Source: Brachybacterium aquaticum (GTDB lineage: Bacteria; Actinomycetota; Actinomycetes; Actinomycetales; Dermabacteraceae). From it: a stretch of 64,000 nucleotides of DNA. The position numbers were made by a program, and so were the translations under genes. Positions within the stretch are counted from its first letter, which is position 1. Every line of letters begins with the position of its first letter. This document shows, piece after piece, positions 51,386 to 60,444 of the stretch. A model generated the notes under the pieces. The model was not told the origin of the DNA. It saw only the letters and a list, made by a program, of their open reading frames with translations, and did not search any database. Location: assembly GCF_014204755.1 (NCBI RefSeq), contig NZ_JACHLZ010000001.1, positions 620,001 to 684,000 on the forward strand. The letters are read 5' to 3'.

Positions 51386-52618
51386 TCAGAAGGTGAAGTC
51401 GCGGAAGAGCAGCAGTGCGAGGCCGAGGCCGACCACGAGGTTCACGAGCGTGGCGACGAAGAAGACCAGGATCGGCTTCCAGCCGGACTCCTTGATGCTC
51501 TTCGCGTTGAACTCCAGGCCGATCGAGACGAAGGCGAGGGTCAGCGCCCAGACCTGGATCTCCTTGGCGGCGTCCAGACGCGGCTCGAGCACCGCGGCCG
51601 GCAGCGACTCGCCGAGCACCGTGGCGATCACGGAGGCGAGCAGGAAGCCGAGCACGAACTTGGGGAACCGCTCCCAGAGCATCGCGAGCGACCTGCGGTC
51701 GCCGAAGCGAGTCGTGGTGGCTGCGGCGGTGGCGCTCGCGCCGCCGGCCGCGGGGGCCTTGGCGACCTTGTAGGAGAAGTACAGGGTCAGCAGCACCGCG
51801 ACGATGCCGAGCAGCGCGTTCTGGGTGACCTTCACGATGGACGCGATCTGGAGGGGCTGTTCGCCTGCGACCGCGCCCGCGGCGGTCACCGCGGCGGTGG
51901 TGTCGATGTTGCCGCCGATCCAGGCACCGGTCACCGCGGGGGACAGGCCCATCAGGTTCGCCAGCCACGGCAGCAGGAAGATCGAGGGGACGGCGAAGAC
52001 GATGACGAGGGTCGCGGTGTAGGCGAGCTGCTCCTTCTTCGCCTCCACGGCGCCGGCGGCGGCGACCGCGGCGGAGACGCCGCAGATCGACAGGGCCGAG
52101 GCCAGCAGGGCACGCAGCTTGTCGTCCAGGCCCAGCTTCCCGGCGAACCACCAGGTGAACAGGAACACCGCGGAGATCAGCAGGATCGCCTGGCTCACGG
52201 CCGGGCCCGCGGCGCGGACCACGATCGCGAAGTTCACCGTCGCGCCGAGGAGCACGAGTCCGATCTTGATGAAGAACTCAGTGCGGAAGGCCGCGGTCAT
52301 CCGCTCCCGCACCCCGGTGAGGGTGAGGATCGCGTTGCCGAGGAAGCCGAGCGCGATCGCGTAGACCGGGTACTCGATGGACTTCGCGACCCGGCCGAAG
52401 CCGGTGCCCTCGGTCGCGGCGGGCACGACGTCGGTGAGGACGGAGACGAGCCAGGCGAGGCCCAGCACGATGACCAGTCCCGCGACGGTCCACCACGGGG
52501 AGGCCTTCGGCACGGGAGGGGTCGAGCCCTCGACGGGGGCGGTGCTCGCCGGGCCCTCGGCGGTGCCTGCGCGGCCGGCGGCCCCCTCTCGCCCGGCGGT
52601 GTGCTCCGCGGCGCTCAC
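51386..52618 (-). CDS. YeiH family putative sulfate exporter
   Basis: The 410-residue protein has ten membrane helices and UPF0324/YeiH signatures: LLASALSICGVSAAVAAAGA, VPSIFLLPWLANLMGLSPAV, GAWIGGNIDTTAAVTAAGAV and LAFVSIGLEFNAKSIKESGW. The family is annotated as a sulfate exporter on limited evidence. Its ATG overlaps the stop of the small upstream gene by ATGA. A long N-terminal Ala/Gly/Pro extension (about 1-40) precedes the first helix. Confidence 0.87.
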   Translation of the reverse strand: MSAAEHTAGREGAAGRAGTAEGPASTAPVEGSTPPVPKASPWWTVAGLVIVLGLAWLVSVLTDVVPAATEGTGFGRVAKSIEYPVYAIALGFLGNAILTLTGVRERMTAAFRTEFFIKIGLVLLGATVNFAIVVRAAGPAVSQAILLISAVFLFTWWFAGKLGLDDKLRALLASALSICGVSAAVAAAGAVEAKKEQLAYTATLVIVFAVPSIFLLPWLANLMGLSPAVTGAWIGGNIDTTAAVTAAGAVAGEQPLQIASIVKVTQNALLGIVAVLLTLYFSYKVAKAPAAGGASATAAATTTRFGDRRSLAMLWERFPKFVLGFLLASVIATVLGESLPAAVLEPRLDAAKEIQVWALTLAFVSIGLEFNAKSIKESGWKPILVFFVATLVNLVVGLGLALLLFRDFTF

Positions 52619-52755
52619 GGGATCAGCTCCGGGGAGATCAGGCCGAGCATGCAGGCGCCGAAGATCAGCAGCCCCACGATCGTGGCGATCCAGTCCTCGT
52701 TCAGAGAGAACCGCTTGTGGTCGTCGGGGTAGTCGGGGCGCTCGCTGCTGCTCAC
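52615..52755 (-). CDS. 46-residue single-helix membrane protein coupled to YeiH
   Basis: A GTG at 52755 with a perfect AAGGAGG 5 bp ahead opens a 46-codon frame. It reads SSSERPDYPDDHKRFSLNED, then one helix WIATIVGLLIFGACMLGLIS, and ends PELIP. Its stop overlaps the YeiH start by 4 bp, so translation is coupled. The pair suggests a small subunit or regulator of the exporter. The role is inferred from this arrangement alone. Confidence 0.75.
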   Translation of the reverse strand: MSSSERPDYPDDHKRFSLNEDWIATIVGLLIFGACMLGLISPELIP

Positions 52756-52911
52756 CGTGCCTCCTTCGGGCTCGTGCCTCCGCGCCGCCGTCCGGAGGAC
52801 GGCGCGCGCCGGTCTTGGAGGCACTGTAGGTGATCGAGCGGCGCCCAGGGCGTCCATGAACAGGACGTTCACACGGCGACCCCTGCCCGCCCGCTCGCGG
52901 TCAGGAACCGG

Positions 52912-53562
52912 TCAGTCGCTGTTCGCGCGCAGGACACCTGCGCTGAGGGCGACCTCACGCCAGTCGTCCGCGAGCGAGTCGACGGTCGCGTGGGCGTTCA
53001 GGCCGCTCGGCTGCGGGACCACGTGCAGCGCGATCCCTGCCGGCCAGCCGTCGATCGCGGCGGGAACCTGCCTGCCGAGCCGTGCCCTCGGCTGGGAGTA
53101 GGCGGTGCGGAAGGCGGTGATGCCGGCGATCGCGACGGTGCGCGGGCGCAGCTCGGGCAGCCGTCGCACCAGCGCGCGCCCGCCCTCGCGCAGCTCCTCG
53201 CGGGTCAGCTCGTCGGCCCGGGCCGTCGCACGGCCGACGAGGTTCGTGATGCCGATCCCGCGCCTTCGCAGCTCCGCCTCGTCCTCGGGGTCCAGCCCGG
53301 TCGAGGCGTCGACGGGGCGGGCGGTCAGCCCTGCGCGGTGCAGGGAGGGCCAGAAGCGGTTCCCGGGCCGGGCGAAGGGCGCGTTGACCGCCGCGGTCCA
53401 CAGGCCCGGATTGATCCCCACGATCAGCAGGCGCAGCTCCTCGCCGCGCGCCGCGTCCGGCAGCACGTCGTCGATGGCGTCGGTCGCGGGCGTTGAGAAG
53501 TCGGCGAGCTCGGCCCGGGTGGGCCTGCGGCCCCCGAGCGGGGAGGGACGGCGGGTGCTCAT
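52912..53562 (-). CDS. mug: mismatch-specific uracil/thymine DNA glycosylase
   Basis: The 216-residue enzyme has the Mug active-site motif LRLLIVGINPGLWTAAVNAP with the catalytic Asn of GINPG, and the intercalation motif PQPSGLNAHATVDSLADDWR. RRRGIGITNLVGRATARADE is also conserved. It removes U or T opposite G in double-stranded DNA. The start ATG at 53562 has TAGGGT 6 bp upstream and no ribosome site, a leaderless pattern. It is divergent from tdk with 54 bp between the start codons. Confidence 0.87.
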   Translation of the reverse strand: MSTRRPSPLGGRRPTRAELADFSTPATDAIDDVLPDAARGEELRLLIVGINPGLWTAAVNAPFARPGNRFWPSLHRAGLTARPVDASTGLDPEDEAELRRRGIGITNLVGRATARADELTREELREGGRALVRRLPELRPRTVAIAGITAFRTAYSQPRARLGRQVPAAIDGWPAGIALHVVPQPSGLNAHATVDSLADDWREVALSAGVLRANSD

Positions 53563-53616
53563 CCCGCCACCCTACGTCCGGCCGACGGGGGAGTGCGCCC
53601 GACGTACGCTGTGCGC

Positions 53617-54243
53617 ATGCGCGCCACGGAGGCTGGACGACTGCAGGTGATCGCGGGCCCGATGTTCGCGGGCAAGACCGAGGAGCTGCTGCGGCGCGTC
53701 CATCGGGCGCGCCTGGCCGGGCTGCGGGTCGAGGTGGTGGGGCACCGGCTCGATGCGCGCGGCGGCGCGGACCGCCTGGCCACCCACCTTGGGCGCACCG
53801 CGGCGGCGCGGATGCTCGAGGATCCGGCGGAGCTGCTGGCGCTGCTTCCCGGGCGGGGGGACGAGGGCGCGGCGGCCTCCGGTGTGGCGGCGCCGGACCT
53901 GGTCGCGATCGATGAGGCGCAGTTCTTCGGCCCGGCCCTGGTCCCCGTGCTCGAGCAGTTGCTGGATGCCGGGATCGACGTCGCGGTCGCCGGGCTGTGC
54001 GTCACGTACGACGGCGGGCCCTTCGCGCCGCTGCCCGCGCTGATGGCGGTGGCGGAGGAGACCGTGAAGCTCACCGCGGTGTGCACCGTATGCGGGGCCG
54101 ATGCCGCCTTCCACGTGCGCCTGGTCGAGGACGGCGAGAGCGCACTGCGGGCGACCCCCGCCCAGGTGGGCGGGGCGGAGTCCTACCGGGCGCGGTGCCG
54201 GGCCCACCGCGCGGCGGTCGCCGAGGCGGAGCGCCTCAGGTGA
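53617..54243 (+). CDS. tdk: thymidine kinase, type II
   Basis: The 208-residue kinase has the P-loop LQVIAGPMFAGKTEELLRRV, the DEAQFF motif in VAIDEAQFFGPALVPVLEQL, GLCVTYDGGPFAPL, and a zinc site with AVCTVCGADA and RCRAH. It phosphorylates thymidine for nucleotide salvage, with allosteric dTTP feedback as usual for type II enzymes. TACGCT (53605-53610) lies 6 bp before the ATG, so the transcript seems leaderless. It ends 8 bp into the convergent membrane protein gene. Confidence 0.93.
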   Translation: MRATEAGRLQVIAGPMFAGKTEELLRRVHRARLAGLRVEVVGHRLDARGGADRLATHLGRTAAARMLEDPAELLALLPGRGDEGAAASGVAAPDLVAIDEAQFFGPALVPVLEQLLDAGIDVAVAGLCVTYDGGPFAPLPALMAVAEETVKLTAVCTVCGADAAFHVRLVEDGESALRATPAQVGGAESYRARCRAHRAAVAEAERLR

Positions 54244-54748
54244 TCGGCTCGGCGCCGTGCTCGAGCAGCTCGATGCCGTCGAGGTCCCACTGCCCGTCGA
54301 TGCGCCGCACGTAGTAGCGCAGGTCCACATCGACCTCCTGCCCCTCGACCGTGTACGTCTCGGTGACCTCGAAGATCGCGTAGCCCTGACGGTTGATGCG
54401 CTCGTTGACCTCGTAGTCCACCGCGCTGATCGGCCCGAGCTCGTCCTCGAGGATCGTGCATGAGGTCAGTCCCGTGGCCGCCCGGTACTCCTCGGTCGTG
54501 GAGTCCATGAACAGTTCGCAGTCCGCGGTCTCCAGCGAGGTGTAGAAGTCCTCGAGCGTCGACTGCGGATTGCCGCGCGTGAGCAGCTGGACGGCGATGA
54601 TCACGCCGAGGGTCCCGACCACGAGCAGCCCCAGGAGGGCGACAGCGCCCAGCAGGATCCAGTGCCACACGGGGCGCTTCGCGCGCCCGGGGGTCGAGCC
54701 GGGGGCTGACGGGTACGGGCTGCCCGGTGCGGGCTGGACGTGGACCAT
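54236..54748 (-). CDS. single-helix membrane protein with extracellular NTF2-like domain
   Basis: The 170-residue protein has a proline-rich N-terminal segment, one membrane helix (about residues 28-56, WHWILLGAVALLGLLVVGTL), and an outside domain: NPQSTLEDFYTSLETADCEL, FMDSTTEEYRAATGLTSC, VDYEVNERINRQGYAIFEVT and VDLRYYVRRIDGQWDLDGIE. The last resembles a DUF4878/NTF2-like lipid or envelope stress domain. The two cysteines (CELF and TSCT) may form a disulfide. AGGAG lies 5 bp before the ATG at 54748. Function is unknown. Confidence 0.7.
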   Translation of the reverse strand: MVHVQPAPGSPYPSAPGSTPGRAKRPVWHWILLGAVALLGLLVVGTLGVIIAVQLLTRGNPQSTLEDFYTSLETADCELFMDSTTEEYRAATGLTSCTILEDELGPISAVDYEVNERINRQGYAIFEVTETYTVEGQEVDVDLRYYVRRIDGQWDLDGIELLEHGAEPIT

Positions 54749-54947
54749 GTGGACTCCTGGGGCGGCGCGAGTCGACGCACGGACGCGGCCGACGGGGATG
54801 AGGAGGGATGCCCTGGAGTATTCCGCACCGGATGCCGCGCCCGCATCCTCCGGGCATGGGGAGGAATCCCCATCCGAGGAGCCGCTCGCCGCCGATGCAG
54901 GCCGCGCCTCAGCGGGAGGTAAGCGGTTCCTCGCTACGCTGGCCCGC

Positions 54948-57900
54948 ATGATCCTCACGCCTTCCAGCGGTCCCGTCGGCTTCCCGACCAGCAGGGACGG
55001 CACGGGACTGCGCGCCCCGTCGGCCGTGCGCTACGCCGGCACCGCCGGCGCCCGCACCGACGCCGCTCTGCCCGACCTGGACGGCGCGGACGCGCTCGTC
55101 GGCCGGACCATCGCACCGGGAGAGGTGCTGCGCTGGTTCGTCCACCCCGCGCTGGACGCGCAGCGGACCTGGGGCGCGACCTTCGTCGCGGTGGACCTGG
55201 TGCTCGAGGACGGCGCACGGCTCTCCGAGATCGGCCCGCGCGACCAGTACGGCACCCTCGCCACCGCCCTCGGGCTCGGTGAGGGACGGATCCTCTACGC
55301 CGACCAGTGGAACGATGTCCAGGTGCCCCTCGACGCGCTCGCCGGCCGCACCATCGCCGACGTGCAGCTGGTGCTGGACGCCCCCGCGGACCCCGACACG
55401 TACCTCGAGGGGCAGGCCGAGGAGGAGCTGCACGGCTGGATCGACGGCCCCTACCTTGAGGTCCCGCCCGCCGACCCGCCGCTCGAAGACCCCGTCGCCT
55501 GGGTCGACACCCGCCGCGGCACCCACTCCTCCAGGGAGTTCTCCCGCGGGAACACCCTGCCGCTGACCGCGCTGCCCAACGGCTTCGCGAAGTTCACCCC
55601 CGCCACCGACGCCCGCACCCGGCGCTGGATCTACGAGTACCACCGCACCGCCGGCGAGGACGCCCGCCCGCGCCTGCAGGGCCTTGCCCTCTCGCACCAG
55701 CCGAGCCCCTGGATGGGCGACCGCCACCAGCTGATGCTCATGCCGCTTCGCGGCGAGGAGCCCGACGCGAGCCCGTCGGCCCGCGCGCTCGCCTTCGACC
55801 ACGCCGAGGAGACCGCCCGTCCCGATCTCTACGCGGTCCGCACCGAGTCCGGGATCGCGATGCGCCTGGCCCCCACCGACCACGGCGCACTGGTCGAGAT
55901 CGACCTGCCGGCCGGTCCCGACCCCGCGCACCTCCTGATCGAGGGCGTGGACGAGCACTCGCGGTTCGACGCCGCCGGCGCCGTCTTCGACGGCCGGGTG
56001 CAGGGCTGGATCGACTCCTCCCCGGCCGAGGGCTATGCCCGTGCCGAGGGGGCGACCCGCATGTTCGTCCTCGCCGAGGTGGAGCCCGCGCCGGTGCGCG
56101 TGGGCCGCGCCCGCGGCGACAGCAGCGGTGCCGTGCTCACCCTGCCCGCCGGCACCACCCGGGTGCGCCTCCGCCTGGTCACGAGCCTCATCGGCCAGGA
56201 GCAGGCGGGGCGCACCTTCGCCCGGGAGCTCGCCGGGCGCTCCCTCGAGGAGATCCGTGCCGCCGCGCACGGCGCCTGGGAGCGGCGGCTGCGGGTGATC
56301 GACGCGACCGGGGCCACCCCCGCCCAGCGCCGCACCCTGTACGGGAACCTGTACCGCCTGAACCTCTACCCCTCCTCCCACTGGGAGGACGCCGGCACGG
56401 GCGGTCGCACCGAGCCCGTGCACGCGAGCCCCGTCCTTCCCCTGCGCGGCCGCGCCACGGACACCCGCACGAACGCTCAGGTCGTCGCCGGGCGGATAGC
56501 GGTGGACCACGGCTTCTGGGACACCTACCGCACCGCCTGGCCCGCCTATGCGCTGCTGTACCCGGAGATTGCCGCGGCGCTGGCCGACGGGTTCGTCCAG
56601 CAGCACCGCGAGGGCGGCTGGATCGCCCGCTGGTCCTCCCCGGGCTATGCCGACTGCATGACCGGCACCAGCAGCGACGTCGCCTTCGCGGACCTGGCGG
56701 TGAAGGGCGTGCCGCTGCCCGATCCCGTCGGCGCCTACGAGGCCGGACTGCGCAACGCCACCGTCGCCCCGACCTCCGTGGGCGTCGGCCGCAAGGGTGG
56801 CGCCACCGCCGTCTTCCGCGGCTTCGTCCCCTCCGACGTCGGCGTCGGCGAGAGCGTCTCCTGGAGCCTCGAGGCGTGCGTGAACGATGCCGCGCTCGCC
56901 GCCCAGGCGGCGCTGCTCGCCGAGCGCGCGGAGGCCGACGGGGACGTGCACCGCGCCGCCCGGCTGCGCGAGGAGTCCCACTACCTCGAGGCCCGTGCCC
57001 GCAGCTACGCCCTGCTGTGGGACCCGGAGACCGAGTTCTTCCGCGGCCGCCGCCGCGACGGCACCTTCTCCCTGCCGGACGAGGAGTTCGATCCCCTGGA
57101 CTGGGGCGGGGACTACACCGAGACAAACGCATGGACCTTCGCCTTCCACGTCCCCCACGACCCCGAGGGCCTCGCCGCCCTGCAGGGCGGGCGGCACATG
57201 CTCCGCGGACGGCTCGAGCAGTACCTCCACACGCCGGAGGAGGCGGACCGGCCCGGCACCTACGACCACGTGCTCCACGAGATGGTCGAGGCGCGCGGCG
57301 TGCGGCTCGGCCAGCTGGGCTTCTCCAACCAGCCCGCCCACCACATCCCGTTCCTGTTCCACCACGTGGGCGCCCCCGAGGAGGCCTCGCGGCTCGTGCG
57401 CGAGATCCAGCGGCGCCTGTTCGTCGGCGAGCAGATCGGCCAGGGCTACCCCGGCGATGAGGACAACGGCGAGATGAGCGCCTGGTGGCTGCTGACGGCG
57501 CTGGGCCTGTACCCGCTCCAGCTCGCCACCGGCCGGTACCACCTGGTGGCGCCGCTGTTCGCCCAGGCGAGCGTGCGCCCGCTCGGCGGGGAGCCCTTCG
57601 TCGTCTCCGCCTCCCGGCCCGGCGGCGTTCCTCCCCACGACGAGGACACGTGCATCACCGCCATGACCGTGCGCGGCCGCCCCCATGCGCAGTCCTGGAT
57701 CGACCACGCCGACCTGCGCGGGCGGCTCCACGTCGACCTCGGGACCGAGCCGGGGGACTGGGGCGAGGTGCCGCCTTCGCCGACCGGCCCGGGGGAGCGG
57801 CCGATGCCGCTGCGGGACCTGTTCGCGACGGACCCCGCGAACCCGCTGCTGGACGACGACGCGAGCACCGAGCTGACCCTGTCGACCTCGAGCGCGGTGC

Positions 57901-58178
57901 TCGAGCTGCCCGAGCTCGGCGAGGCGGCCCAGGCCCGGTTCCTCACCCTGACCTCGGGGGCGGAGACGGGCGGGGACCCGATCGCCTGGCGGCTCGAGGG
58001 CTCGGCCGACGGGGTGACCTGGGAGGTGCTGGACGCCCGCTCGGCCCAGTCCTTCCGCTGGCGGCGCCAGACCCGGCCCTTCGAGATCTCCTCGCCCCGC
58101 CGCTGCACCCGCCACCGCCTGGTGATCACCACCTCCCAGGGACCGCTGCGCCTGGCCCAGCTGGAGCTGCTGGCCTGA
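54948..58178 (+). CDS. GH92 alpha-1,2-mannosidase-like glycoside hydrolase
   Basis: The 1076-residue protein matches GH92: an N-terminal beta-sandwich (LVGRTIAPGEVLRWFVHPAL), then the (alpha/alpha)6 barrel with FSRGNTLPLTALPNGFAKFT, WDTYRTAWPAYALLYPEIAA, DWGGDYTETNAWTFAFHVPH (about residues 717-736) with the acid Glu, and GYPGDEDNGEMSAWWLLTAL (about 834-853) with the base Asp. GH92 enzymes use Ca2+ to remove alpha-mannose. No signal peptide is present, so it acts in the cytosol on imported mannosides. TACGCT lies 7 bp before the ATG: leaderless. Confidence 0.9.
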   Translation: MILTPSSGPVGFPTSRDGTGLRAPSAVRYAGTAGARTDAALPDLDGADALVGRTIAPGEVLRWFVHPALDAQRTWGATFVAVDLVLEDGARLSEIGPRDQYGTLATALGLGEGRILYADQWNDVQVPLDALAGRTIADVQLVLDAPADPDTYLEGQAEEELHGWIDGPYLEVPPADPPLEDPVAWVDTRRGTHSSREFSRGNTLPLTALPNGFAKFTPATDARTRRWIYEYHRTAGEDARPRLQGLALSHQPSPWMGDRHQLMLMPLRGEEPDASPSARALAFDHAEETARPDLYAVRTESGIAMRLAPTDHGALVEIDLPAGPDPAHLLIEGVDEHSRFDAAGAVFDGRVQGWIDSSPAEGYARAEGATRMFVLAEVEPAPVRVGRARGDSSGAVLTLPAGTTRVRLRLVTSLIGQEQAGRTFARELAGRSLEEIRAAAHGAWERRLRVIDATGATPAQRRTLYGNLYRLNLYPSSHWEDAGTGGRTEPVHASPVLPLRGRATDTRTNAQVVAGRIAVDHGFWDTYRTAWPAYALLYPEIAAALADGFVQQHREGGWIARWSSPGYADCMTGTSSDVAFADLAVKGVPLPDPVGAYEAGLRNATVAPTSVGVGRKGGATAVFRGFVPSDVGVGESVSWSLEACVNDAALAAQAALLAERAEADGDVHRAARLREESHYLEARARSYALLWDPETEFFRGRRRDGTFSLPDEEFDPLDWGGDYTETNAWTFAFHVPHDPEGLAALQGGRHMLRGRLEQYLHTPEEADRPGTYDHVLHEMVEARGVRLGQLGFSNQPAHHIPFLFHHVGAPEEASRLVREIQRRLFVGEQIGQGYPGDEDNGEMSAWWLLTALGLYPLQLATGRYHLVAPLFAQASVRPLGGEPFVVSASRPGGVPPHDEDTCITAMTVRGRPHAQSWIDHADLRGRLHVDLGTEPGDWGEVPPSPTGPGERPMPLRDLFATDPANPLLDDDASTELTLSTSSAVLELPELGEAAQARFLTLTSGAETGGDPIAWRLEGSADGVTWEVLDARSAQSFRWRRQTRPFEISSPRRCTRHRLVITTSQGPLRLAQLELLA

Positions 58179-58184
58179 ACGGCG

Positions 58185-58226
58185 GCGACCCCCGCGCCGA
58201 TGCAGGAGCACCGGGGCGGGGGTCGC
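58185..58226. terminator. bidirectional hairpin between GH92 and fruA
   Basis: GCGACCCCCGC (58185-58195) pairs perfectly with GCGGGGGTCGC (58216-58226) across a 20-nt loop, between convergent genes. Confidence 0.7.
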
Positions 58227-58250
58227 GGACCTGCGTGGTCGGGCGGTGCC

Positions 58251-60395
58251 TCAGGCGGGGACGACCTCGGCGGACGTGGCCGTCGCCGAGCGTCGCAGCG
58301 AGATCTCCTTGAGCACGGTGACGAGGGCTGCGGCGACCAGGGTGCCCGCCACGATCGCGAGGAGGAAGCCCCACATCGGGGAGATCGCGAAGGCGACGAA
58401 GACGCCGCCGTGCGGTGCCTGCGAGCCGACCCCGAGTGCCATCACGAGCGCGCCGGTGACCGCGCCGCCGGTCATCATCGACGGGATGACGCGCAGCGGG
58501 TCCGCCGCGGCGAAGGGGATCGCGCCCTCGGAGATGAACGCCGCGCCGAGCAGCCACGCGGTCGCGCCGTTCTCCCGCTCCACCGGCGAGTACAGCCGGC
58601 GGCGCACCACGGTGGACAGCGCCATCGCCAGCGGCGGCACCATGCCGGCGGCCATCACGGCGGCCATGATCTGGAAGGACGCCTCGGTGCCCTGGGACAG
58701 ACCGGCGGTCGCGAAGAGATAGGCCGCCTTGTTCACCGGTCCGCCGAGGTCGACGCACATCATCAGGCCGATGATCACGCCGAGCAGGATCGCGGAGGAG
58801 CCGGACATGCCCGACAGGCCGTCCTGCAGCGCGGTCATGAGCGCGGCCAGCGGGCGGCCCAGGAACAGCAGCATCAGCCCGCCCACCACGAACGTGGTCA
58901 CCAGCGGGATGATCACCACCGGCATCAGTCCCGCCAGCCAGCGCGGCGGGGTCAGCGTCGTGAACCACAGCGCGATCAGGCCGGCCAGCAGACCGGTGAT
59001 CAGACCGCCCAGGAAGCCCGCGCCCACCAGCACCGACACGGCGCCGCCGATGAATCCGGGAGCGATCCCGGGACGGCCCGCGAGGCCGAAGGCGATGTAG
59101 CCCGACAGCGCGGCGACCAGGAAGCCCATCCCGAGGTTCCCGAGCGTGAACAGCACCGCCCCGAGATAGAGCGCGAGCCCGGCCCGCTCGGTCTGGACCG
59201 CACCCGTCGGCCCCTCGTAGGAGATGTGCCCGGGCAGCGAGGACAGCGAGCTGGTGGTGGCGACGTCCTGGGCGACGAAGGCGACGTCGAAGCCCGCGAT
59301 GAGGAAGCCGAGCGCCATGAGCAGGCCGCCCGCGGCGACGAACGGGATCATGTAGGACACGCCCGTCATCACCGCGCCCTGGATGCGCTTGGGCCAGGAC
59401 TGCCCGGCGCCCGGCGCGCCCGCCCCAGCGCCGCCCGCGCCGGCGGCGCCGCCCTTGCCGCCGCTGCCGGCGGGGACGCGGCGGGCCGACGGGTCCGCGG
59501 CCGCGGCGACGGCCTCGTCGATCATCTGCGGCGCATGGGAGATGGCGCGCTTGACCGGGTGCTCGATGACCGGCAGTCCCGCGAAGCGGTCTCGGCCGGA
59601 GACGTTGACGTCCGCAGCGATGATCAGTGCGCCCGCGGCGGCGATCTGCTCGTTGGTGAAGGGGGTGATGCCGCCGGAGCCCTGGGTCTCCACGTGCAGC
59701 TCGATGCCCTTGTCCTTCGCCGCGTTCTCGAGCGACTCGGCCGCCATGTACGTGTGGGCGATGCCGGTGGGGCAGGAGGTGATGGCGAGCAGGACCGGGG
59801 TGTCGCCCGACGCTGTGCTGTCCGACACCGTGCCGTCGGCGGTGGTGCCGGTCGCAGCCGCGTCGGCAGCGGTGCTCGAGACGCCGTCCGCGGTGCTCGG
59901 CTCCGTCGCAGACTTACCCTCCGGCTTCTCCTCTGGCTTCTCCTCCGGGGCGACCACGCCCATGACCAGCTCCGACACCTCCTCCGGGGTGCTCGCAGCG
60001 CGCAGGGCGGCGAGGAACTCCGGGCGGATCAGCGCACGGGAGAGCTGGGCGAGGAGCTTCAGGTGCTGGTCGTCGGTCCCGGCGGGAGCGGTGATCGCGA
60101 TGATGAGGTCGGCGGGGCCGTCGGGAGCGCCGAAGTCCACCGGCTCGCTCAGGCGCACCAGGCCGAGCGCCGCCTCGTGCACCGCCTCGGTGCGGCAGTG
60201 GGGGATGGCGAAGCCGCCGGGCATGCCGGTCGCGAAGGACTCCTCTCGCTTCAGCAGCCCGGCCTCGAGGCCGTCGCGCTCGGCGCGACCGGTGGCTGCG
60301 ATGAGATCGGCCATCATGCCGATCACGGCGTGCTTGTCCCCGGGCGGGGCGACGTCGAGCCTGACCAGCTCGGGGGTCATCAGCGGAGCGGACAT
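58251..60395 (-). CDS. fruA: fructose PTS enzyme IIABC
   Basis: The 714-residue protein has IIA (1-150, phosphohistidine H66 in GGFAIPHCRTE), a low-complexity linker (151-200 with PEEKPEEKPEGK and TA-rich sequence), IIB (201-300, phosphocysteine C208 in LLAITSCPTGIAHTYMAAE) and IIC (about 345-700, ten helices, QGAVMTGVSYMIPFVAAGGL and GVFVAFAISPMWGF). It imports fructose as fructose 1-phosphate. The start at 60395 follows a ribosome site. fruK and fruR lie upstream in the same operon. Confidence 0.93.
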   Translation of the reverse strand: MSAPLMTPELVRLDVAPPGDKHAVIGMMADLIAATGRAERDGLEAGLLKREESFATGMPGGFAIPHCRTEAVHEAALGLVRLSEPVDFGAPDGPADLIIAITAPAGTDDQHLKLLAQLSRALIRPEFLAALRAASTPEEVSELVMGVVAPEEKPEEKPEGKSATEPSTADGVSSTAADAAATGTTADGTVSDSTASGDTPVLLAITSCPTGIAHTYMAAESLENAAKDKGIELHVETQGSGGITPFTNEQIAAAGALIIAADVNVSGRDRFAGLPVIEHPVKRAISHAPQMIDEAVAAAADPSARRVPAGSGGKGGAAGAGGAGAGAPGAGQSWPKRIQGAVMTGVSYMIPFVAAGGLLMALGFLIAGFDVAFVAQDVATTSSLSSLPGHISYEGPTGAVQTERAGLALYLGAVLFTLGNLGMGFLVAALSGYIAFGLAGRPGIAPGFIGGAVSVLVGAGFLGGLITGLLAGLIALWFTTLTPPRWLAGLMPVVIIPLVTTFVVGGLMLLFLGRPLAALMTALQDGLSGMSGSSAILLGVIIGLMMCVDLGGPVNKAAYLFATAGLSQGTEASFQIMAAVMAAGMVPPLAMALSTVVRRRLYSPVERENGATAWLLGAAFISEGAIPFAAADPLRVIPSMMTGGAVTGALVMALGVGSQAPHGGVFVAFAISPMWGFLLAIVAGTLVAAALVTVLKEISLRRSATATSAEVVPA

Positions 60396-60444
60396 GGGGT
60401 TCTCCTTCGAACGGTCCCGCCGGAGGCGGCGGACGGGGTGGGGA

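Noticed and set aside
54909..58211. Long open minus-strand frame of about 1100 codons opposite the GH92 gene
   Set aside because: It is an antisense shadow of a high-GC gene; composition is repetitive (Gly/Ala/Arg/Glu/Val) with no domain motifs, while the plus strand has clear GH92 blocks.
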